Part shown: in pieces, positions 1-4,580 of the stretch
How positions within the stretch are numbered: the stretch's first letter is position 1
Layout of the letters: the number at the start of each line of letters is the position of its first letter
NCBI GenBank assembly: GCA_036005845.1
Contig: DASYQD010000065.1
Location: forward strand, 1 to 27,320
DNA length: 27,320 nucleotides
Reading direction: 5' to 3'
Origin: DASYQD01 sp036005845
Lineage (GTDB): Bacteria > Acidobacteriota > Thermoanaerobaculia > Multivoradales > JAIOJS01
Made by a program: the position numbers and the translations under genes
The notes under the pieces: generated by a model
The model's input: only the letters and a program-made list of their open reading frames with translations
What the model was told of the DNA's origin: nothing
Databases searched by the model: none

Positions 1-401
1 GGGGCACGCTCAACGTGACGATGATCGCGCATCCGAGCAGTACCGGCGATGCGGAGCTCGGCGGCGCGGTGGAGCAGGCGATCGCCGACCTGCGCTACGG
101 CACGGTGGCGGTAAACCACTGGGCCGCCATCGGCTACGGCCTGGTGGTGACGCCGTGGGGCGCCTACCCCGGCCATTCGCCGCAGGACATCCAGTCGGGC
201 ACCGGCATCGTGCACAACACGCTGATGTTCAGCGAAGTGGAGAAGGGCGTGGTGCGCGCGCCCTTCCGCGCCAAGCCGAAGCCGCCCTGGTTCGTGCTCC
301 ACCGCACCAGCCACCAGCTCTTGCGCAAGCTCACCTTCTTCGAGGCGGCGCCGGCGCCGTGGAAGCTGCCGGGGATCTTCGCGCTGGCGTTGCAGGGGTG
401 A
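1..401 (+). CDS. Aldehyde dehydrogenase-family protein, C-terminal part (5' truncated by window edge)
   Basis: The frame is open from the left edge (about base 3) to a TGA at 399-401, so only the last ~132 residues are seen. The segment VAVNHWAAIGYG followed by WGAYPGHSPQDIQSGTGIVHN resembles the C-terminal end of NAD(P)-dependent aldehyde dehydrogenases, where the substrate pocket and oligomerisation arm lie. The catalytic Cys and the cofactor-binding half would be upstream and cannot be checked. The Lys/Pro-rich stretch and the final hydrophobic tail (LPGIFALALQG) are longer than in typical soluble ALDHs, so this is probably one of the divergent long-chain members. Substrate is unknown. A membrane-protein gene follows 31 bases later on the same strand, so the two may share a transcript. 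Confidence 0.75.
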   Translation, partial: GTLNVTMIAHPSSTGDAELGGAVEQAIADLRYGTVAVNHWAAIGYGLVVTPWGAYPGHSPQDIQSGTGIVHNTLMFSEVEKGVVRAPFRAKPKPPWFVLHRTSHQLLRKLTFFEAAPAPWKLPGIFALALQG

Positions 402-432
402 GGCGACTGCGGGCGGCGGGATCGACTCGGCG

Positions 433-1143
433 GTGAGCGCGGGTGAGAACGACGGCGCGGCGGTGAGCGCCGGCTGCGGCGATGCGGCGACGGGCACGGG
501 CTCTCTGCTCGGATGGCAGTTGCTCGGCGTCGTGCTGTTCCTGTTCATTCCGCTGGTGCTGTTCCTCTTCGTGCGGCACCCGGAGCCGATCCCGGCGAGT
601 CTCGGCGCCGGCGTGGCGCTGATGGTGGGCCACCGCTTCCTGGCTAGGCCTTACATGGAGGCTGTGCGGCTTCGGAAGTGCCTGTGGTGCAACGGACGGC
701 CGCAACCGTCGGTCGAGACGGTGACGCTGCTCGTCGGCGCGCGCGGCGCCGGCGCGGAGCGCGAGCTCGTCGCCGCGGTCTGCCCGCATCACCGCGATCC
801 CGCCGCGCGCTTCGTCGGCTTCCTCGACCGCGCGCGCTTACCGCTGCGGCTCGGCATCTTCGTACCGCTGCTGCTCCTTCTCGTGGCGCTGCTGGCGGCG
901 TCCTTCGGTGAGCGGCGCTGGCTCGATCCCACCGTGGCGCTCTTCCAGCTCGTCGTCGGCATCACCGTGAACGTCGCGGCCTTCGGCTGTCTCGCGGCGA
1001 AGCCCGTCGAACCGGCGCGGCCGCCGTTCCCCGCCCACAACTTCTTCCTGCTCGGCATCCGCAACCTGCTCTGGGTCTTCCGGCTGGTCGGCATCTGGTG
1101 GATCGTCGTCGGCGCGCTGGGCCTCGCGCGCGTTATTCGATAA
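433..1143 (+). CDS. Membrane protein of unknown function with a CxxC...CxHH loop
   Basis: I do not recognise this 236-residue protein. It starts at GTG 433; a second GTG at 463 is also possible. Hydrophobic segments lie at about residues 26-47, 53-70, 139-155 and 165-184, with a further one at the C-terminus, so it is probably a 4-5 helix inner-membrane protein. Between the first and second pairs of helices a polar loop carries Cys83-x2-Cys86 and then Cys117-x-His119-His120. This layout could bind zinc, but that is inference. The stop TAA (1141-1143) shares its last base with the ATG of the next gene (TAATG), which indicates translational coupling and a joint role for the two proteins. Reading frame and coding bias look real; function is open. 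Confidence 0.65.
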   Translation: MSAGENDGAAVSAGCGDAATGTGSLLGWQLLGVVLFLFIPLVLFLFVRHPEPIPASLGAGVALMVGHRFLARPYMEAVRLRKCLWCNGRPQPSVETVTLLVGARGAGAERELVAAVCPHHRDPAARFVGFLDRARLPLRLGIFVPLLLLLVALLAASFGERRWLDPTVALFQLVVGITVNVAAFGCLAAKPVEPARPPFPAHNFFLLGIRNLLWVFRLVGIWWIVVGALGLARVIR

Positions 1144-1961
1144 TGGCGGCAGGCCGCGGTCGCGATGGCGACGCGGCCCTTCTTGCTACGACCCTCGAGA
1201 TGAGCGCCGAACGCCCGCTCCACCGCAACCCCGTGGCCTGGCTTGCCGGGCTGGTGGCGATGTTGATCGTGGTGGTGGCGGGCGGCGCCTGGTACGCGTC
1301 GCGGGTGCTGCGCGAGCTGCCGCACGCGGCGGCGGCGCAGGGCCGTGCGGTGGTGAAGGAGCTGGGCGATCTGGCGCGCGGCTTCAAGACCGGCACGGTG
1401 CAGCGGCGCTTCGCGGCGTACACGACGAGCCTCGAAGGGACGACGTACCTGCAGGTGGCGACGCTCAAGCAGGTGCAGAGCTTCGAGCTCGAGGACCGCA
1501 CCGCGGTGTTCTGGGGCACGGTGGAGCTGCCGCCGGTGGTGGTGCGGGCGACGGCGCCGGTCGACTACACGTACTTCGTGGACCTGCATGGCCAATGGGA
1601 GTTGCGGCTGCGTGAAGGGGTTCCGGGTCAGCGCGCGGGAAGCGTGCTGGTGCTGGCGCCGATCCTGCGGTTCAACAAGCCGGCGGTGGACGTGTCGCGG
1701 ATGCGGTGGCAGGTGGTGCAGGGCAGCCTGCTGCGCGACGAGGGTGCGGTGCAGACTCAGCTGCGGCGGGAGATCAGCGGGCGGGCCGCCATCCAGGCGG
1801 TGGCGAACGTGCCGTTGGTGCGGGAGACGGCGCGGGCGCAGGTGGGGCGCTTCGTGAAGGAGTGGCTGTTGCGGAGTTATCCGGACGCGGAGCAGTACCG
1901 GGTCGAGGTGTTCTTCGCGGACGAGTCGCCGGCTTGGCAGGCGGCGAGCATTCGGCCGTAG
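1143..1961 (+). CDS. Single-pass membrane-anchored protein, DUF4230-like (tentative)
   Basis: A 272-residue protein from ATG 1143, which overlaps the preceding stop by one base. An internal ATG at 1200 would give a 253-residue form whose N-terminus fits a membrane anchor better. One hydrophobic helix (WLAGLVAMLIVVVAGGAWY) follows a short positively charged head. The rest is soluble: a beta-rich part with VDYTYFVDLHGQWEL and VLVLAPILRFNKPAVDVS, then a helical tail. This pattern (anchor, VDYTY-like strand, APxLxxPAVD) resembles the uncharacterised DUF4230 family, but I cannot confirm it without a profile search. The protein is likely to face the periplasm. It ends 205 bases before the convergent Nudix gene, with a large hairpin element between. 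Confidence 0.7.
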   Translation: MAAGRGRDGDAALLATTLEMSAERPLHRNPVAWLAGLVAMLIVVVAGGAWYASRVLRELPHAAAAQGRAVVKELGDLARGFKTGTVQRRFAAYTTSLEGTTYLQVATLKQVQSFELEDRTAVFWGTVELPPVVVRATAPVDYTYFVDLHGQWELRLREGVPGQRAGSVLVLAPILRFNKPAVDVSRMRWQVVQGSLLRDEGAVQTQLRREISGRAAIQAVANVPLVRETARAQVGRFVKEWLLRSYPDAEQYRVEVFFADESPAWQAASIRP

Positions 1962-2010
1962 TGAAGGATCGGAGCAGAGCCGAGTAGAGAAGAGGGATCG
2001 TGGTTTGCCC

Positions 2011-2148
2011 GGCGGTTGCGCACCTCGGCGGCGCCGCCTCCGTGGTCCCCGCCTGCCGGTCGGTATCCCACCGTGCTCGCTTCGCTGCGCGCGGTGGGAG
2101 CCCTCCGCCCGGCGCGCCCCGTTGGCGGCGCCGCCGAGCGCAACCGCC
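2011..2148. repeat. Long interrupted inverted repeat (REP/MITE-like structured element)
   Basis: The outer arms are GGCGGTTGCG (2011-2020) plus a 15-base block (2024-2038). On the other side are the exact reverse complement of the 15-base block (2124-2138) and CGCAACCGCC (2139-2148). That makes 25 complementary bases with a 3-base bulge (2021-2023). A second, independent hairpin (2066-2099) lies inside the loop. The element fills the gap between two convergent genes and holds no credible ORF. It could be a repetitive extragenic palindrome pair, a small non-autonomous mobile element, or a compound bidirectional terminator. No second copy was noticed in this window. Confidence 0.6.
2066..2099. 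terminator. Candidate bidirectional terminator hairpin
   Basis: TCCCACCG (2066-2073) pairs perfectly with CGGTGGGA (2092-2099). The stem continues inward through a G-T wobble and two more GC pairs, giving about 11 pairs around a short loop. It sits between convergent genes (ends at 1961 and 2167), where a shared terminator is expected. There is no T-run on either side, so it is not a canonical intrinsic terminator. Confidence 0.4.
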
Positions 2149-2166
2149 TGATATCGGAGCTTCGAT

Positions 2167-2691
2167 TCAGTGCGTGGCGAACCACAGGCCGGCCCAGACC
2201 TTTGGGTCGACGAGCGTGCCTGCGCCTTCGCGCTCGCGTAGCCATGAAGAGAGCTTGGCGAGTGGAACGGTGTGAACTGTGATGCCTTCTTCGGCGGCCT
2301 TGCCGTTGTGGTGTCGAAGATCTCGCGCACGCATCAGCGTGACGACTTCGTTTGACACGCCCGATGTGGGTGGGCCTGCAGACAGGCGTTCCCAGGACTG
2401 TGCTTCCCAGCCGGTTTCTTCGAGTAGCTCGCGGGTCGCGGCTTGTTCGAGGGATTCGGATTCGTGGCCGGGTTCGTCGCCGGCGAGGCCGGCGGGGAGC
2501 TCGATGACGGTCGAGCCGACGGCTTCGCGGTGTTGTTCGACGAGGAGGAGCTCGTCGTCGGGCGTGACGGCGACGAGGATGACGATGCCGGTGACGTGGC
2601 GGCGTTCGGCGTACTCCCAGCCGCGGCGGCGGACGAGGCGGAGGAAGCGGCCTTCGGCGAGGACTTCGGGTTCGGTGCGCTCGTCGGACAT
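2167..2691 (-). CDS. Nudix hydrolase, ADP-ribose pyrophosphatase-like
   Basis: A 174-residue protein. The Nudix box spans about residues 71-95 and ends in REL-LEETGW with Arg87, Glu88, Glu91, Glu92 and Gly94, the metal-binding core. The box is about two residues longer than the standard spacing between its first Gly and first Glu. The preceding VIELPAGLAGD is typical of ADP-ribose/nucleoside-diphosphate-sugar pyrophosphatases (NudF type), which hydrolyse ADP-ribose to AMP and ribose 5-phosphate in the cytoplasm. The exact substrate is inferred only. The ATG at 2691 lies 11 bases after the mltA stop on the same strand, so it is probably the second gene of an mltA-nudix operon. The Shine-Dalgarno sequence is weak, which suits coupling to mltA. 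Confidence 0.88.
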   Translation of the reverse strand: MSDERTEPEVLAEGRFLRLVRRRGWEYAERRHVTGIVILVAVTPDDELLLVEQHREAVGSTVIELPAGLAGDEPGHESESLEQAATRELLEETGWEAQSWERLSAGPPTSGVSNEVVTLMRARDLRHHNGKAAEEGITVHTVPLAKLSSWLREREGAGTLVDPKVWAGLWFATH

Positions 2692-2702
2692 CGGCGCGGA
2701 GA

Positions 2703-4136
2703 CTAACCCGGCGGAGTGGGCGGCGGCTCGTCGAGCGTGGTCAAAGCCGCGGGCAGGGTCACCGTCTTCGGCAGCAGCAGCCAGAGGTGGCCCGGCTGGC
2801 GCATGGCGCCGGCGGTCTCGGCAGCTTCGTCGCCGGGGCCCCAGAAGACGTCGCCGCGCACGGGGCCGTTAATGGCGCCGCCGGTGTCCTGCGCGACGAG
2901 GAGGCGACGGAGCGGCCGCGCACCACCGGGGGCGCCGGCGGGGATGGTGGTGTCGAGCCACACCGGCGCGCCGAGGGGTATGAAGAGCGGGTCGACGGCG
3001 AGGGAGCGTTCGGGAGTGAGGGCGACGCCCAGCGAGCCGATCGGGCCTTCCTCGCCGAGCTCGCGGAAGAAGACGTAGGAGGCGTTGGTGCGCATCACCT
3101 CGCGCGCTTCGTCGGGGTTTGCCTCCAGCCACTCGCGCAGCGACTTCATCGAGAGTTGCTCTTTGGTGAGCGCGCCGCGCTTGATGAGCTCGCGGCCGAT
3201 GGCGGTGTAGACGTAGCCGTTCTGGCCGGCGTAGCCGACGCGGATCTCGCTCCCGTCGGTGAGCACGATACGGCCCGAGCCCTGGATCTCGAGGAAGAAG
3301 GCGTCGACCGCGTTGTCGACCCACACCAGCTCGAGACTGCGGCCGGCGAGGGCGCCTTCGTCGATCGCCTTGCGGTCGAAGTAGGGAACGAGCGCGCCGT
3401 CCTCGACCTTGCCGGCGATGCGCTTGCCCTTCAAGTCTGGGCGGAAGCGGCCGAGCTCGACGGTCACCAGCTCGGGCGGCCGCAGGTAGAGCGGCACGGT
3501 AAACGCGCCGCCTTCGACGCGGCTGCCGTGCAGCGTCGGCTCGTAGTAGCCGGTGAAGAGGCCCTCGCGGTCGCCGCGGTTGGAGACGGCGACGGGGCGC
3601 AGCAGCTCCTCGAGGAAGGCCCGCACGGCGCCGTCGTCGGGCGGGGTGGCATCTCCCACCTGCGTGGCGCGCGTGAAGGTGGCGACGCGGTCGCACAGCG
3701 GCAGCCAGTCGGCGACGGTGCCGCCGGCGGCCGCTTCGCCAACCGGCGCTGTGGGGTCGCGGCGGCGCCAGACGTCGCACGAGCGCTCGAGCGCGGGCAG
3801 GGCGGCGGCGGCGGTGTCTTCGTTCCAGCCGGGAAGGTCATTCCAGTCGGCTTCGGCGAGCACGACGCGCGGTGGCAGCGGCGTCGGCGAGGGAGTTGGT
3901 GACGGCGCGGCGGTGGGAGCCGGGGTCGGTGTCGGTGCCGCCTGTTCACCGCGGCGAGGCGGCCGCGGCGCTGGCGAGACGCAGGCGCCGACCAGCAGCG
4001 CCGCGGCGATCGCCGCCGTCACGCCGATCGCCTGGTTCCGTTGCGGGCGGCTGCGACGGCCGGGCCCGCCCGCTCGCCACCCGCTTGACAACCGCTCGCG
4101 AAGTGCTAAAAATCTAGCATGCTGGTTTTTTAGCAT
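2703..4136 (-). CDS. mltA: MltA-family lytic murein transglycosylase, lipoprotein
   Basis: MltA enzymes cut the MurNAc-GlcNAc bond of peptidoglycan, forming 1,6-anhydro ends, from the inner face of the outer membrane. Seen here: a hydrophobic signal segment ending in the lipobox LLVGAC, a Pro/Thr-rich linker, then the family motifs FTGYYEP and FFLEIQGSGRI. The C-terminal 3D domain has QDTGGAINGPVRGD, whose Asp is the expected catalytic acid, and FWGPGDEA. The start is not settled. ATG 4136 gives 477 residues with the lipobox Cys at 52, long for a signal peptide. TTG 4091 puts it at 37, which is more normal; GTG 4022 leaves too short a signal. ATG 4136 lies at the edge of the BlaI-type operator, so mltA may be repressed together with the divergent blaI gene. 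The Nudix gene follows 11 bases downstream. Confidence 0.9.
   Translation of the reverse strand: MLKNQHARFLALRERLSSGWRAGGPGRRSRPQRNQAIGVTAAIAAALLVGACVSPAPRPPRRGEQAAPTPTPAPTAAPSPTPSPTPLPPRVVLAEADWNDLPGWNEDTAAAALPALERSCDVWRRRDPTAPVGEAAAGGTVADWLPLCDRVATFTRATQVGDATPPDDGAVRAFLEELLRPVAVSNRGDREGLFTGYYEPTLHGSRVEGGAFTVPLYLRPPELVTVELGRFRPDLKGKRIAGKVEDGALVPYFDRKAIDEGALAGRSLELVWVDNAVDAFFLEIQGSGRIVLTDGSEIRVGYAGQNGYVYTAIGRELIKRGALTKEQLSMKSLREWLEANPDEAREVMRTNASYVFFRELGEEGPIGSLGVALTPERSLAVDPLFIPLGAPVWLDTTIPAGAPGGARPLRRLLVAQDTGGAINGPVRGDVFWGPGDEAAETAGAMRQPGHLWLLLPKTVTLPAALTTLDEPPPTPPG
4085..4113 (+). promoter_or_regulatory. Sigma-70-type promoter of the blaI-blaR operon
   Basis: A perfect TTGACA (4085-4090) is followed after 16-17 bases by TAAAAA/AAAAAT (4107-4113), a 4/6 match to TATAAT. 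This is one of very few AT-rich islands in the window. The -10 lies inside the first operator dyad, so repressor binding would directly block RNA polymerase. blaI starts at 4190, leaving a leader of about 70 bases. Confidence 0.6.
4104..4135. promoter_or_regulatory. Tandem BlaI-type operator: two 16-bp dyads back to back
   Basis: Site 1 (4104-4119) is TGCTA-N6-TAGCA. Site 2 (4120-4135) is TGCTG-N6-TAGCA. They abut without a gap, and the whole 32-bp block is also one near-perfect palindrome (14 of 16 pairs) centred at 4119.5. BlaI/MecI/CopY repressors bind such short dyads as dimers, often at two adjacent sites. The block overlaps the -10 of the blaI promoter and touches the possible ATG of mltA, so it is placed to control both directions. 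Binding by the encoded BlaI is inferred. Confidence 0.75.
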
Positions 4137-4189
4137 TCCCGTGCAACCTGAAGCCCCGCCCGACGTACAAGGGTAGCTGGAGGACGTTG

Positions 4190-4579
4190 ATGGCAAGGAA
4201 GGACGAAGCGCAACTGAGCCGCCGCGAGCGACAGATCATGGAGATCGTCTATCGCAAGGGCAATGCCACGGCGGCGGAGGTTCACGACGAGATGCCCGAC
4301 CGCCCGAGCTACTCGGCGGTGCGCGCGCTGCTGCGGGTGTTGGAGGAGAAGGGGCAGCTGCGGCACCGCCAGGACGGCCCGCGCTACGTCTACTCGCCCA
4401 CCGTGCCGCGCGATCGCGCCCGGCGCAGCGCGCTGCAGCGCGTGGTGGGCACCTTCTTCGCCGGCTCGGTAACCGACGCCGTCGCCGCCCTCCTCGACCT
4501 CGAATCGGCCCGCCTCGACGACGGCGAGCTCGAGCGTCTCTCGACGCTCGTCGCCGAAGCCCAGCAGAAGGGGAAGTGA
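4190..4579 (+). CDS. blaI: BlaI/MecI-family transcriptional repressor
   Basis: A 129-residue winged-helix repressor. LSRRERQIMEIVY opens the DNA-binding domain (residues ~9-70), followed by ATAAEVHDEM, the recognition-helix region SYSAVRALLRVLEEKG, and the wing with RHRQDGPRYVYSP. The C-terminal dimerisation part has FFAGSVTDAV and DGELERLSTLV, standard for the family. In characterised systems the repressor is cleaved when the partner M56 receptor is activated. ATG 4190 has GGAGG at 4179-4183, six bases upstream, and is preferred over the adjoining TTG 4187. It ends one base before the ATG of the receptor gene, so the two are co-translated. The tandem operator upstream indicates autorepression. 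Confidence 0.93.
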   Translation: MARKDEAQLSRRERQIMEIVYRKGNATAAEVHDEMPDRPSYSAVRALLRVLEEKGQLRHRQDGPRYVYSPTVPRDRARRSALQRVVGTFFAGSVTDAVAALLDLESARLDDGELERLSTLVAEAQQKGK

Positions 4580-4580
4580 C

